A stretch of 64,000 nucleotides of DNA from Ilex aquifolium (lineage: Eukaryota > Streptophyta > Magnoliopsida > Aquifoliales > Aquifoliaceae), in NCBI GenBank assembly GCA_951799425.1, contig OX637392.1:40190593-40254592 (forward strand), given 5' to 3'. Below the pieces are notes generated by a model. The model was given only the letters and a program-made list of their open reading frames with translations. It was not told the origin of the DNA and searched no databases. Below, piece by piece: positions 38,961 to 50,513 of the stretch (its first letter is position 1; each line of letters starts with the position of its first letter). Made by a program: the position numbers and the translations under genes.

Positions 38961-39069
38961 TGATAGTCAAGGATTCATAGATACAAGTGTTCCAAAAGAT
39001 GTGAAAGTGAAATAAAGTTTGGCATTTTCATTAATCAGAAAGGGAAGGGAATACAAGGAGGTAGAGCTC

Positions 39070-40285
39070 CTAACTCTTCTTAAGAAGTGATTTCAGCTCG
39101 GCTACTTCTTCCTTCAGGCGCGCATTTTCCTCCTTCAGCTCATCCCTTTCTTGTTCAGCCTTGTGGAGCGAGGTGAGAAGCTTCTGACCTGCTGGGGTAA
39201 GAAAAACAGTGGCAAGAGAGTCAGGTGAGAAGGAGCCGTCCCTCTTACGCTTCTTTGAACTAGTGTCAATATCCCCCTCCTCATCAGAATCCTCCTCCTC
39301 ACTTATATCCTTCTCTTCAGACTCGGAGGGAGAGGTCCAAGGAGAATCTGGAATAGAGGAAAATTCATATTCAGTAGCCTCAGCCCCAAACAAATAAAGG
39401 TTCTCACTCGTCATCAACTCCGAAAAAGTCCTAGGCTCTACAAGCCGCAGCTCATCAATATTCATCATCTCTGGCAAATCCAGATCAGGAGGACCTGCAC
39501 AACAAGAGTATAATAAGAATACATCTTCGTGAGAAAAGTTCAAGAGATCTCAGCTTGAGCATACCAATGCGAGAAAAGCTCTCCCAGGACTGTGGAATCC
39601 TAGTATCAGGACAGCGCAGCTCAGGAAACTGCCAAGACTTCCCAGAAGCAAAAAAGAAGCGCTGAGACCACCCCTCAGGATTGGGAGGAAGATCCAAAAC
39701 CAAAAGAGGTGAATCAAAGTGCCTCCAACGAAAGAAGTAGAAGCAGGGGACATCGTCTTCCTCGATCTCGAAGAGGTAAAGGAACTCGGCAACAAAAGGG
39801 AACCTACCATTGCCATACATGCGCCAAAAGAGGAAAAAGCTGTCCATAGCAGCCCATCCTCGAGGGGAAAGCCGAGAGGGGCACAGACCATAATGGGCAA
39901 GAACTCGCCCAATAGAAGGATGAATGGGAAGAAGGAGTCCCATGTCCAAGGCACCCTCAAAAAAGTAAACCTCATCTGGAGAAAGATAATTGCAAGGCTC
40001 GTCAGGAGTAGGAACTCGTAGAGGCAAATCAAGCTCAGGGAAGAACCGCTTCTTGATGGCAACCAAATCAGAAGGCTCTAGTGTTGAAGGAGACAAGTAG
40101 CGACAATGCCACTTCCAGTCGATTCCGAAAGAAGTGCGTTCCTTGAACAGAGAAGAAACAGGGGCAGCCATCAGGTTTACGGTGAAGACAGAAGGTAACC
40201 ACGAAGATTCAAGAAGAGACTCAAAAATATTTTGGTAAAGGAGAAAGAAACACAGGAGAATATCAGGAACCTCGAGAAAAATCAT
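39070..40285 (-). pseudogene. Antisense block 1 of the Tat element (gypsy-type domain)
   Basis: Two abutting minus-strand frames (39485-40285 and 39070-39543). The first contains a domain like Pfam PF04195, 'putative gypsy type transposon': LSPDEVYFFEGALDMGLLLP, IHPSIGRVLAHYGLCPSRL, GWAAMDSFFLFWRMYG, then FYFFRWRH and WSQRFFFASGKSW. The second is acidic (SEEKDISEEEDSDEEGDID), followed by a nuclear-localisation-like KKRKRDG and a C-terminal Leu/Glu/Lys coiled coil (HKAEQERDELKEENARLKEE). The likely first Met is in MAAPVSSLFKE. Function unknown. Such antisense frames are known in Retand-type elements. Confidence 0.7.
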
Positions 40286-40821
40286 AAGCTTTTAGGAAAC
40301 CAAGAACCACACGGAAGGTAGAGTCGGCGGTCCTTTTGGTTTCCTAATTAATAAAGGTAGTTACGTTTTTGGAAAACAGTTGGGTAAATGCGGGAAGGTG
40401 AGTCAGCACAAGGTAACCCCTCCCAATGCATTCAAAACAATTGGAAATAAGTCTGACCCCAATTGAACAGAATATCCCTCATACTTCTTAGAGTTGAGCT
40501 CAGCTCGGTTGGCAGCCTGGCATCTCCATAGCAAGTTTCCAAGACCTCCAGTTCCAAGAACCATTCTCACATCAGGGTAATGGGTTCCTGATGAGTTCCT
40601 TAGTTCACAAAAAGAGCCCGGCAACTCATAAAGTCCATAATGTTGCTTTAAGAAGGACTGAAGTACTTCTCAAAGCAATGGGGGCAAGGGGAACATAACA
40701 CAACACAACTATGTTTCAAAGACAGAAGTCACATCGCAATTCAAAACAAAAACAAAAGTCTTTGTATTTCAATAAACAAGTTCAAGATACAGGGAAGAGT
40801 GATATGAACATAAGGAAAGCC
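40286..40821. other. Interval between the two antisense blocks
   Basis: It has no supported frame. A short inverted repeat, TAGGAAACCAAG (near 40293) against TTTTGGTTTCCTA (near 40335), could form a hairpin just upstream of antisense block 1 and may mark its leader or promoter region. That is inference. Confidence 0.45.
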
Positions 40822-43800
40822 CTAAGTGTCTAGGGAAGGCGTAATTGAAGGATCCTGCAGCTCGGCAGATGAGCCAAGGGAAGAGCTTCCAGAGGTACCA
40901 GCCACACGGGTCCCTACTCCCATTGATTCCGAATTTTGAGCAAGGGCCTCAGTCACAAGGTCAGCTGAGAACGGTGTAGTGGTAGAGGCAGAGGCAGTAG
41001 GAGTTGTAGCTGGGAGCTCGGGAGTTACAGCAACAGAGCCAGTCCCAGTAGGAAGAGCTCCAGAAGTCTCGACATGAGGGATAGACATCTCAACACCCTC
41101 GGTGGTAGCATCTGGAGGAGCCAAGCTGTTCCCTTCACCATCTGTATCAGTCTCTTCCAGCTCTTCCTCAGTAGGAATGGTGAAGTTGAAGTCAAGATCT
41201 GGATAAGTCTTTGTAGCTTGGCGTTTGAAGGAAAGTCATCCAGTGGCCCACTGGGTGGTGACATCATCCCTCAACTCAGCAATCACACTGTCCTTCTTCT
41301 GGACAAGGGCCTTCTGTGCCTCGAGCTCGGTGCAGAGTGTTGCATTTGCCTCAGTCACAGTGAGATAATCCTCCTTTACACTCTGCAAAGAGCTCTGGGC
41401 TTCAAAAGCTTCTTGACTGGCTTTAGCCCAAGCCTCAGATTTAAGCTTTAGCTCTTCCCTGACTTTCCTCAGCTCATCCCTGGCTCTCTTTTTCTCTTTC
41501 GTCAGCAGCATCTTTGGCCTTTTGTAAGCCCTGAAGGGAAGAAACCTGTCTCTCCAACTCCTCCTTGAAGCTTGTCACCTGAGCTGGGAAATCGTCATTG
41601 TCAAAAGTGAGCTCAGCAACCTTAAACTCATATGCTTTTAAAACTTTGACATAGCTCTCAGATGATTGGATCCTATTCACCAAGCCTTTTACGTGGAGAG
41701 CCAGCTAAGGACAAAAAAATAAAAAAATAATAATAAATAAGCTCAAGGATACGACATAAAAGGAAAATGGATGTATAATGATGCTGGAGCTTACAATAGC
41801 TGTTCCCTGAAGAGTTGAGCTGATGGTCTCCTCAAGGGGCATGGAAGAAGTCTTTTGGACGTCAAAATCAGTAAGGACAAAAGAAATGGCCCCAGCAGCG
41901 AGATCACTATTCTCAAAAAAGGAGTATTCACTCTCCTCCACCTTGGGGCGCTTTGCTTCATCACGCTCAGCTTCCTTCGGGAAAGATTCAATAATCTTCC
42001 CTAAAGGGCTATAGGTGAAACTACTAGGTTGAAGGTCAGGAACCATCCTCAAAGCTTCCCTGACCTCAATTGAGGAAGGAGAAGCCTCGCCTGGCTCACT
42101 AGTTCGGTGTGAAGTGGGCTGGGCCCTTGATGGCAGGAGGGCCTCTATGACTGGTGGGGTGTTCAAGGTTTGGACTTGCTTCGATGAGGTCGAGGTGGGA
42201 GAAGAAGAGGACACCCCCAATTTTTGAACCTTAGCCCGAGTAACAAGGCTACTTCCAGAGCCGACCACAGCTTTCCGTTTGCCACTTTTCCCACTTCTCG
42301 ATAAGTGGTCGATCTTAGCCTGGAGTTCCTCAGAGGTGGGCTTCATTACGGAAGAGCCTGGAAGATCTAAGCCAAAATTACGTATACATGAGGAAATAGG
42401 AAGAGAGGCAGCACAACTTATCAGAAAAATGAGTTACCTGTTACTTCTTCAGGTCTGACAACAGAAATAGGAGGTGGGGCTTCTACCTCTATCCCAGGAG
42501 GACTAAACCCTCTCTCAACCAGAACAAAGGGCTGGATAAGCTCAGAATACCTTCACGGGTCTCACTTGACCAACTTCAACTTTGCTTCCTCGTCCTCAGC
42601 ACTGAGCTCAGGTCGGGTACCTAAACACAACGCAAGCAAAGCAGAGTCAGAAACTTATGATTCTCGAAGCAAAGCTCAGTCAACTCGAGCAAGGACTCAC
42701 GCAAGTTCTCTGGAACAGTCCAGGCCTTAGGGATACCAAGAGTATCCGTTCTGTCAGCATGGTTGTATTCCCAATTGGTACCCCCAACGAAGAAGAAACG
42801 TTCTTTCCAGTGCTTATGGGAGGATGAAATATGAGAGATGATCTGTCTAGCGTTGGCTCGCTTGGAAATATACAGGAAGCCCTCAGAAGAGGTCAGCTTG
42901 ACGTTAAAAAAATCTAAAAGCAGGGAAATGCTGGGAACCCTGAGCTTGTGGTCCTTGAAAAAGACCAGAAGACCCACCAAAACCCCCCCAGAAGTTAGGG
43001 GAAAGCTGAGAGGGACAAACACTGAAATATTGCAAAACATTCTTGATGAATGGGTGCAGAGGAAAGCGAAGGCCATTCTCGAATGCGACCTCAAAGAAGC
43101 AAACCCTCTTATGAACTTTAGCAACGTAAAGGGTGGAGCTGTCTGGACACCAGGGCTGAGCACCAGCAAGAAACCCATAGCGGGCAGTGAAAATCCTCAT
43201 AAAGGAAGGGTGGACCTTGCTAGGGCCCACAAACTCGGCATGATCTAAAGCAGCTCCTAGGTATGATGTACTACCAGAAACCCCAAACCCACTGACTTTG
43301 CCCTTGCCTCTGTCAAGCTTTGGGGGCATTGGAGAAGAGGATGAGGGAAGCTCCTCGGTATTGACTCCGGACTCAACAACAGCAATGCCAGGGAAATTAT
43401 CAATTTCATCACCCACTTCCCCTAATTCAGTCTCTTCCTCGGCAAACCTACCTTCTAGGGGAGAAACAGAGGAACGAGCAGTTCCAGAAGTGGCATGCAT
43501 GTTTGGGCAGGAAAAAGAAAGATCAAATGAACGATAGAGAGAAGGAACACTAGTCAAACACTCTCTAATAATCCTAGGGTCTGCACAATAGCTTCCAACA
43601 GCGATTATATGCACAATAGAACCCCAATCCACGAAATGGGGAAGAGGAGACAAGCAACAATCACAGGACCAGAAATAGAAGAACCTATGGGCCCAGAAAC
43701 GCAACAACCACCTCGAACTCAAAGGATCCAGAACGAGAAAAATTGAAAAGGGAACAGGGAAAGCGTACCTAGCTAGGAAAGAGAAACGAACAACAATCCA

Positions 43801-44010
43801 GAGCAAAATTGAAGGAAGAAAGCACAGCAGATCCTCAAGTCGAACACAAAGACTCGATTTTGGGTGAGAACCAGAAAACTTCAAGCTGGAAAATCGGAAA
43901 TCGAAAGGGAAGAAGTTGAACAGTGGGAAGAGGCGGTTCAGATAGCTGTTTGGGTATTTAAAGCTTGAGAGACGTGGGCTGAAACATGCGCGGGAATCGA
44001 GGAAAGCCAT
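40822..44010 (-). pseudogene. Antisense block 2 of the Tat element (gypsy-type domain and coiled coil)
   Basis: Minus-strand frames at 42904-44010, 42621-43178, 41705-42346, 41474-41683, 41236-41511 and 40822-41124. In order they carry: a possible start MHATSGTARSS (near 43500); a gypsy-type domain (FAENGLRFPLHPFIKN-like, CPSQLSPNFWG, then KERFFFVGGTNWEYN); a basic linker (SGKSGKRKAVVGSGS); long coiled coils (RARDELRKVREELKLKSEA); and a Thr/Ser/Pro-rich tail. A TATA-like TTTAAATA lies on the - strand at 43955-43962, upstream of the MHATSG start. Related to block 1 but clearly diverged. Broken in this copy. Confidence 0.65.
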
Positions 44011-44115
44011 GATTACTACAAACCGTCAAAGGGCTTCAGTCACGTGCAAGACAGTGTCAGCCACGCGCAAGTCTATCTCGGTTTAAAAACTGCTCAGCCC
44101 TTGCCCAAGCTCGCT

Positions 44116-44138
44116 TAAGGCAGGGGCTGGGGGGCAAC
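44116..44138 (+). promoter_or_regulatory. Polypurine tract of the Tat element
   Basis: AAGGCAGGGGCTGGGGGGCAA abuts the 3' LTR start at 44139, the position at which plus-strand DNA synthesis is primed. Confidence 0.8.
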
Positions 44139-44853
44139 TGATGATACCTAAAGTAAACCCTAAGCACGAGCTCAGAAAATAAGCCCAGCTCGGGAGGTCA
44201 GGTAAGGTAAGCAGAGCTCATCCAAGCCATAGTCAGAGCTCATCCAACCAATGTTGGAGCTCCCCCAGGCAAGATAATAGAGGAAGAGGTGAGGAGACAA
44301 CAAGATGATAGCGAACACCTCTGAAGTAATTGCCAAGCTGGAATCAAAGCATAAAACCCTTAACCAACCAAGATCCTCTCCAAAGATTAAGGAGGATCCC
44401 ATGGTAGAAGGCAATGATCTCGGGATACAGTCCGTTAAGCCAGCCATATGGAGTTTAGGTAACTCCGGGATTGGGGAGAGAAATGGGGGAAGATCCCTCC
44501 ATTATAGGAAGTAAAATCGAGTTAGAGGTAAGCAAGAGGCTATAAGAAGAGGGTAAGCTTCCATCAAGGGAGAGAGGCAATAGAGCCACGAGAAACCATA
44601 ATTTCCTCCAGATTGCATTGTAACAAACCTACCGTGATCAATAAGAAAATAGGAGAAAAAGACTTCATTAAAGAGTGGACTAGCTGAGCTCTCAGGCCAG
44701 TGAACCACTGTAATGCTATTGTGTTTATTTCCCTTTCCTCAATTTTCCTAAGCATCTACCAGCATATTTGCATGAGCCTTGTAGCTCAGACACCACACTT
44801 GATTTCATGCACATCCATACCCTTTGCTCATCTTCGGTAGATTAACACCATCA
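44139..44853 (+). repeat. 3' LTR of the Tat element
   Basis: 715 bp, about 98% like the 5' LTR by eye. It ends ACACCATCA and is followed by the target duplication TTTGG. Confidence 0.95.
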
Positions 44854-44858
44854 TTTGG

Positions 44859-45622
44859 CATTTGAGGGACTAACCTCTTGGGGTTAGTAGAATGAGAGCT
44901 TCTTGACGAGAACCCGAACTCCTTCGTTGAGTTGAGATCGCAATCAATAAGTGACCTGTTTATACTTGGCTTGGTTCTTGAAGCTTCATTCATTTTTTTA
45001 CCGGGGCGTAATTCATGTCTTCGTTTGCCAAGTTGTAATGTGTCAAGATTTGCATTCGCATGGCCCCGATAACTGCCAAGAGGGATTCGAGACGATACAC
45101 CCACTTGTGACTGAAGAAAAACTAGAGAGCTGGTGTGCCGAAGTTGTTGGGTTTTGCATTTAGATCATCCTGAAGGATCTCGGGAAAGGTCGAGAACGCC
45201 AGATTGTACCCACCTCCTTTGAATTTTTGGAGATGGTAAGACTAGTCATCATTATGTGATTTGTTCGAGTTCGCCGACCACCCTTTGGACCATACTGACG
45301 GTGGCGAGACAAAACCCAGTTGAGTTCAACACCCATAACTAATTCCTATGACACTTAAACAGCAAAAAAAGTTGTACAAAGGAAGCTCTGCTTCCTATAA
45401 GTGATCAAAGGCTAGATATCATGATTCTTTGTTGTCTGTGTGTTCGTGTCTGCATGCATGAATTCCCTAAATGAATAAGTTTTATTTTTGTCAAGTGCTA
45501 CTAGAGCAATATCTCGGCCCTACTAGTCTTTGCTAATATTACAATTTGTGTCAAACTAACATGCAGTTCTCACAAAGGGAAGTGAACATGGGCTTCACTC
45601 TTGACTTGACTTGTACATATGC
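44859..45622. other. Continuation of the outer element's interior
   Basis: This sequence lies on the far side of the Tat insertion and was contiguous with 30022 before it. No domain or repeat is recognised in the 760 bp. The style matches 29000-30022. Confidence 0.45.
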
Positions 45623-47008
45623 TGATAACGGTAGGATTTTGGAATGGGCTGCCTATCCAAAACCCAAATCACCTAATGGGCCAGAAAAGGTGCACAATAG
45701 CCCAAGAAATCCCTTAACAACCCATCTGCTTCGTGACGAGGAATGGGCCACAATCCAAAGGAGGAAGCCCAGCAAAAATTCCAGCTCGGCATAACCCTGC
45801 TCGGCCACGGCAAGTTCAGCGTTAAGCAGCCTGGGACAAAGGAGCTCGGTACTCACCAGGCCCCAAGTGCCTAGCTTCGCGCCACGTGTACAGGGGACCA
45901 AGGGACAACTTATGAAGCCTCTAACGACCATGTACCCACTAGCTAAGGGAATATTTGTGCATGTAACCACCCAAGGATCGTAGGCACAGTGGCATCGCAC
46001 GACAAAGATCACTAAAGGAAAAAATAAGAGGGGACCACAGAATCAGCAAAAAGGAGAGAGGAAGTCGTAAGAAGCCCTAGAAGGATCACCCCTATAAATA
46101 GAATAATATCACACTACACAGAGAGGACTGAAATTTTCTTGCTGATACACTGATATTGCTAAAGCCTTGTATGAAAAACAACCTGTTGTAACCTTTTTCT
46201 TCAAGAAATACATACCCCCAAGGAGCAAGAGTCTTCATTACAGAGGATTAGCCAAGTTTTTCAGCTGGTAAACCACTTATTTACTGTTTCTGATTCATCC
46301 CCACAACTTAATCTATTGCCAATTCATATATTCGCAATACCATTTTCCTGGACCACAAAATTACCATTTTGGACCTGGTTAAGCATTTCTAAGCACCATC
46401 AGCTTGACACCGTCTGTGGAAAACGATTTTCATCGTTTTCCTTCGAGTTTTCTTCTAAATCTCAGTTAGTTTGATGGTCTCAACTCGGAACATGAGTAAA
46501 TATCACGCCAATCCCCAGGTTCACCAGAACCCACCAGAGAACTTCCCCGCTCCCGTAGCGGACGTTGAGAATCATCATCCGGTGGTAGATCCTCCTCCTC
46601 TCAATGAAATGGAAACCTATCGCCGGACCACTCTGCAACTCATGATGCAGAATCAAGATTTGATAACGTGGATACAAACTCACCACCTCCTGCAGATTCC
46701 AGCAATGCATCCTGATCCACCTCCTCCCCCTCCACCAGCACAACACGATGTCCCTCACCTGGATCGTCAGATACCGCCCAATGGAGTCACGGACCTCCAC
46801 GAACACAGCCATTCCGGAGAGAATCATCAGAGGAGATAGCCAAATGGACATACAGAGGACAAAACCCACAGACGGGCCAGAGCCGTTCATCAAGAAGACC
46901 AACCCCTTCATCCACCGGACGTCATGGATCATATATGGGAACAAAAACTACGCAAAAATCAACAAGAGCTGAGGAACGTAAAAGAAGTGGTTAAGGGGAA
47001 AGCCCCTA
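45623..47008 (+). mobile_element. Second Tat-type element, 5' end only (LTR, PBS, gag start)
   Basis: A probable LTR (about 45623-46401) with TATA box TATAAATA (46093-46100) ends CACCATCA, followed by a primer-binding-like TTGACACCGTCTGTGGA (46404-46420). The gag start at 46471 reads MMVSTRNMSKYHAN, nearly the same N-terminus as the gag of the element at 30023. The gag-like reading continues to GKAP at about 47005, where the sequence switches to the right-hand LTR copy of the minus-strand element. Partial fossil. The LTR left border is uncertain. Confidence 0.6.
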
Positions 47009-47407
47009 AGGGACCCCTGGCATTGAACCAGGGGAGGCCCCTCCGATGCCTAAGTTAATATTGCGATCAATACTTAAATAGGCTAGTGTATAAAGGTAGA
47101 AAAATGACCAAAGGTGTGTGTGTGGAGTATGGAGCCGAGGTGCTCATACTTGAGGCCTCCCTACCTTTGGGTCTTCACCCATCTTTATAGAGAAAGTGGA
47201 GATTTACTTACCGTTGAGAGGCTATGTTCTTTGGGTTAATACATTCTTGAGATATGAGTCTTTCCAAGTATTAAAAATTGTGCTGGACTCCAATTGGTCA
47301 ATCAAGAAGGCTGACAGCTTTGGCTTGGGAAGATAAATCATGGGTCTCATTATGATACACCCATGTGATGTGGGGCACCCTCAATTGATACAAAATATGG
47401 TCCATCA
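47009..47407 (-). repeat. Right-hand (5') LTR copy of the minus-strand element, partial
   Basis: It aligns with 26132-26534 at about 94% by eye (CCAGGGGAGGCCCCTCCGAT, TTGGGTCTTCACCCATC, CTCCAATTGGTCAATCAAGA). It abuts resumed hAT coding at 47408. Confidence 0.75.
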
Positions 47408-49275
47408 TAATGCATTTACAATTGATGGATTTCAAAATTTGAAGAAACTTCAGAATAGGGAGAATTGTGCTTTCTTGAATCATGTGCGGAAATATCCTAA
47501 TTCCCTTCATAAAATTTGTCAACGATCATGTCAAGATCTTATGAATCAACCTCAGAACATACAAAGAGTTCTTGAAAATCATACTTCTCAGTAGATTGTG
47601 AACAACCGACTGACACTTAAAGCATCAATTGATACAGTTCGATATCTTGCACTTCAAGGCGTGCATTCAAAGGTCGCGATGAAAGCAAAGACTCAATTAA
47701 TCGCGGTAATTTCCTTGAGTTGTTAGAGTTGCTGGCTTTGTACAATGAAAAGTTTCAAGAAGTTATGCCAGATAAAGCACCCCAAAAAGCCTCATACACA
47801 TCTAGACAAATTCAAAAAGAAATCTTATAAGTTCTATCATTGAAAGTGAAGAGAGAAATTCGGGAAGAAATTGTGAATGAAAAATTTTGCATAATTGTTG
47901 ATGAAGCTCGTGATGAGTCAAAAAAAAAAGAGCAAATGGCTATAGTTTTGAGATTCGTGGACAAAGATGGTTTTGTGCAGGAATGGTTTTTTTGGTCTTG
48001 TTCATGTTTCGGCCACTTCAACATTAACACTAAAGAAAGGGTTATTTTATGTACTTTCTTATCATAATCTGGGTGTTGAAAACATGCGAGGATAGGGATA
48101 TGATGGTGCAATCAATATGCGAGGTGAATGGAATGGATTACAAGCTTTGGTTTGTAAAGATTGTCCATATGCATACTATATCCACTGTTTTGCTCATTGT
48201 CTACAGTTGGCATTAGTTGCAGTTTCCAAAAAAGTTATTCCTATTCACTAGTTTTTTTCTAAATTGACTTTTATCTTCAATATTGTTGGAGCTTCTTGTA
48301 AGTGTACTGATGAACTGAAAACTGCTCAAGCTGTTGAAGTTGTCCGTATTATATATTGAGGAGTTGGACACTGGGACAGGACTTAACCAAATTGTTACTT
48401 TACAACGAGCAGGGGATACTCGTTGGAGTTCTCACTTAAAATCCATTTCTAGTTTGATTAAGATGTTTAATGCAACATGTGTAGTGCTGAAGAATATTAT
48501 CAATGAAGGAGCCACTTCTTCTTAGCGTGGAGATGCAGACTCGGCTTTTGAAATGCTAAATTCATTTGAATTTGTCTTTATTTTGTATCTCATTAAAGAG
48601 ATAATGGAGATTACTGATACGTTTTGTCAAGCTTTGCAACGTCAATCTCAACATATTTTAAATGTGATACACCTTGTTACGAGTACAAAAGAGTTGACTC
48701 AAAAACTAAGAACCGGATGAGATTACAATTGAGCATCATTTATCGAGTTGATATTTTTAATGCTACAATAGATGCATAGTTGAAAGAACTAAATAACAAA
48801 TTCAATGAACATACAATTGAATTACTCACTCTTAGCTCAGCATTGGATCCCAGAGATGGGTATAAGCCATTTAATATTGATGACATTTGCAAGTTGGCAG
48901 AAAAATTATATCCCTAGGATTTCGAGGAGGAAGAAAAAGTGTTTTTGAGAATGGAACTTCAACTCTTCAAGCATGATTTACTGGACATCCTGATCTTCCC
49001 AAGTTATTGAGCATTTCTAAATTATGTGAGTGGTTAGCTAAGACCAGAAAATAACAATCTACCCGTTTCTTGATAGATTGGTCAGACTTGTGCTTACACT
49101 TCTTATTTCTACGGCAACTACTGAACGTGTTTTTTCAGCCATGAATATTGTGAAAACAAGGCTTCGCAACAAGATAGAGGATGACTGCCTCACAGACTCA
49201 TTGATTTTGTACATAGAAAAGAAAATTGCTAAAAGTATATTACGGATTCAATTATCGATGAATCTCGTGATATAA
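47408..49275 (+). pseudogene. hAT transposase, C-terminal half
   Basis: It continues the hAT gene: AFTIDGFQNLKKL, NCAFLNHVRKYPNS, then the DUF4371-like block (KFCIIVDEARDESKKK, MAIVLRFVDKDGFVQEW, YDGAINMRGEWNGLQALV, IHCFAHCLQLALVA), then LNQIVTLQRAGDTRWSSH, and the C-terminal hAT dimerisation segment (ISTATTERVFSAMNIVKTRL, DDCLTDSLILYIEKK). RW in the DTRWSSH motif is conserved. Multiple stops and frame changes are spread through it, so it is inactive. It ends shortly before the right terminus at 49487. Confidence 0.85.
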
Positions 49276-49487
49276 AAGAACACAGAGCACCACTTGGATA
49301 GACAATTGGATTGGTACGTATTAAAAACTATTTCTTTTGTTTATCTTATTTTTGCGTCTATAGTTTTGTTCATATTGCATAAACTATGTTGTTACATTAG
49401 AAATTTGATTTTTTTTTTGTGTGGGTTTTTGTGATAAAGTCTCCCCCCCCCCCCCCCCCCCAATATAAAATTCTGGCTCCGTCCTTA

Positions 49488-50513
49488 TTAGCTGCACAGT
49501 TTTAAAGAGTTGTAATTAATCATTTTTTTTGTTCATTTTCTTTGTGTTTTATAGATTTTTGGACTTTTATTGTTAATAAATATTCATATATACATCATGC
49601 AATCTAATGTAATAAATATGTGTCCACCCTAAGGAATTTTTTTGGCTCTACCACTGACAAGGGCAGAGCCAACAGTAGCCCGAGAGGGGCACTAGCCCAC
49701 CTAAAAAAAAATATATATCAATTATATATGTTATACACAATTTTCATATTGTTTTACTTGTGCTTACCCATGGTCTAATGGTGCCCACCCATGATCCACA
49801 CCAAAGTGACTCCTTTTTTCTGTCATTCATCTTATTAACAATTTTGAAGCTAATCACACAACAGCACTTCGGGACATAATATAGGAAGAAGAGAATCAGA
49901 GGAAAAGGAACAAGTAGAGACAGTGACTATAATGCTTCACTTCCGAATATGAAAATTTATTGGTATAAATTGTAAATAGTTCAAGTTCAAAAAGAATATT
50001 GTAAGTAACCTTAATTAATCTCATTGTTTGTAAAAGCTTATAATTAGTATGTTTTGTTGTTTTCGATTTTAGACAGTTTGTTTACCGATTTAAATTTCGA
50101 ACTCAACCAGGGGATGCATCTCTTGGACAGAATTATATACTCCATCACCCCAGATTTGATTTAGCTAAAATGTTTGAACACTGGACTTAGTCATGAATGC
50201 CCCCACTTCAATATGAATGCGAGAAAACTAATTTGTGCATTCTTAGTCTCGAATTTATTACATATAAGAATTTCAACATATTCACTTGCAATGTATTCTT
50301 CATCCTTCTGTTTGTCTTGAACTCAAATGGATCAGTTATCTGTAACAAGGTCCTCTACTAATGAAAGATGCACGAACAGATATATCATATATACATACAA
50401 TATAGAAAAGATATATTGAAGTAGATTTTATGATTTAAAAAAAAAAAGTAGATTTCAATTCAATGCTATTAATCATGGCATTGATGGTAGGCCCTAACAA
50501 ACATTAGAATTTA
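49488..50513. other. Spacer with hAT-end-like sequences
   Basis: At about 49643-49658, TTGGCTCTACCACTGA looks like the right end of a hAT-type element. At 49660, CAAGGGCAGAGCC followed by GGGGCACTAGCCCACC looks like a left end. Neither has a convincing partner. No gene is seen. Confidence 0.4.

Larger units (their letters stand above)
30023..44853 (+). mobile_element. Tat/Retand-type Ty3/gypsy retrotransposon, near complete
   Basis: The element is 14.8 kb with LTRs 30023-30736 and 44139-44853 and a perfect 5-bp target duplication TTTGG (30018-30022 and 44854-44858). Order: PBS, gag, protease, RT (split by a solo LTR), gypsy RNase H, a second archaeal-type RNase H, integrase, palindromic tandem repeats, two antisense blocks, purine tract, 3' LTR. 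The dual RNase H and antisense frames are known marks of the Tat lineage. By eye the LTRs differ at about 15 substitutions and one indel in 714 bp (about 2%), so insertion was probably within the last one to two million years at common plant rates. Apart from the solo-LTR insertion it has perhaps four to six breaks. Confidence 0.9.
26031..47407 (-). mobile_element. Minus-strand Tat-type LTR element inserted in the hAT gene
   Basis: The borders TGTGCGGGCA (26031) and GGTCCATCA (47407) are flanked by GAATG and TAATG (TSD 4 of 5), and the hAT reading resumes immediately outside. The two LTR copies read in - orientation: the left one has TATA (CTATATAAAG) and a GACTTAGGCATCGGAGGGGC segment typical of Tat-type leaders, and the sequence just inside it is purine-rich on the - strand (AAAAGCTGGGGAGCAGT), as a polypurine tract should be. 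The copies differ at about 6% by eye. No pol is recognised in its remaining interior (26842-30022, 44859-45622), so it is a non-autonomous or heavily decayed element. It contains the plus-strand Tat element 30023-44853. Confidence 0.7.
22806..49487 (+). mobile_element. hAT transposon (about 3.25 kb net) hosting the nested insertions
   Basis: The left end is CAGGGACTGAGC at 22806 and the right end (reverse complement) is TAAGGACGGAGC at 49487, matching at 9 of 12 positions. The flanking 8-bp duplication is TTAGTTTC (22798-22805) versus TTAGCTGC (49488-49495), 6 of 8. C runs lie just inside both ends. After removing the two insertions (23240-25291 and 26031-47407) about 3.25 kb remains, the size of an autonomous plant hAT element. 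It encodes a TTF-type zinc-finger / DUF4371 / hAT-dimerisation transposase on the + strand, now with several stops and frame changes. The decayed TSD and many stops make it the oldest layer of the nest. Confidence 0.85.

Noticed and set aside
46480-46944. Minus-strand frame of 154 codons opposite the gag start
   Set aside because: It is a shadow of the plus-strand gag, whose N-terminus matches the gag of the element at 30 kb.
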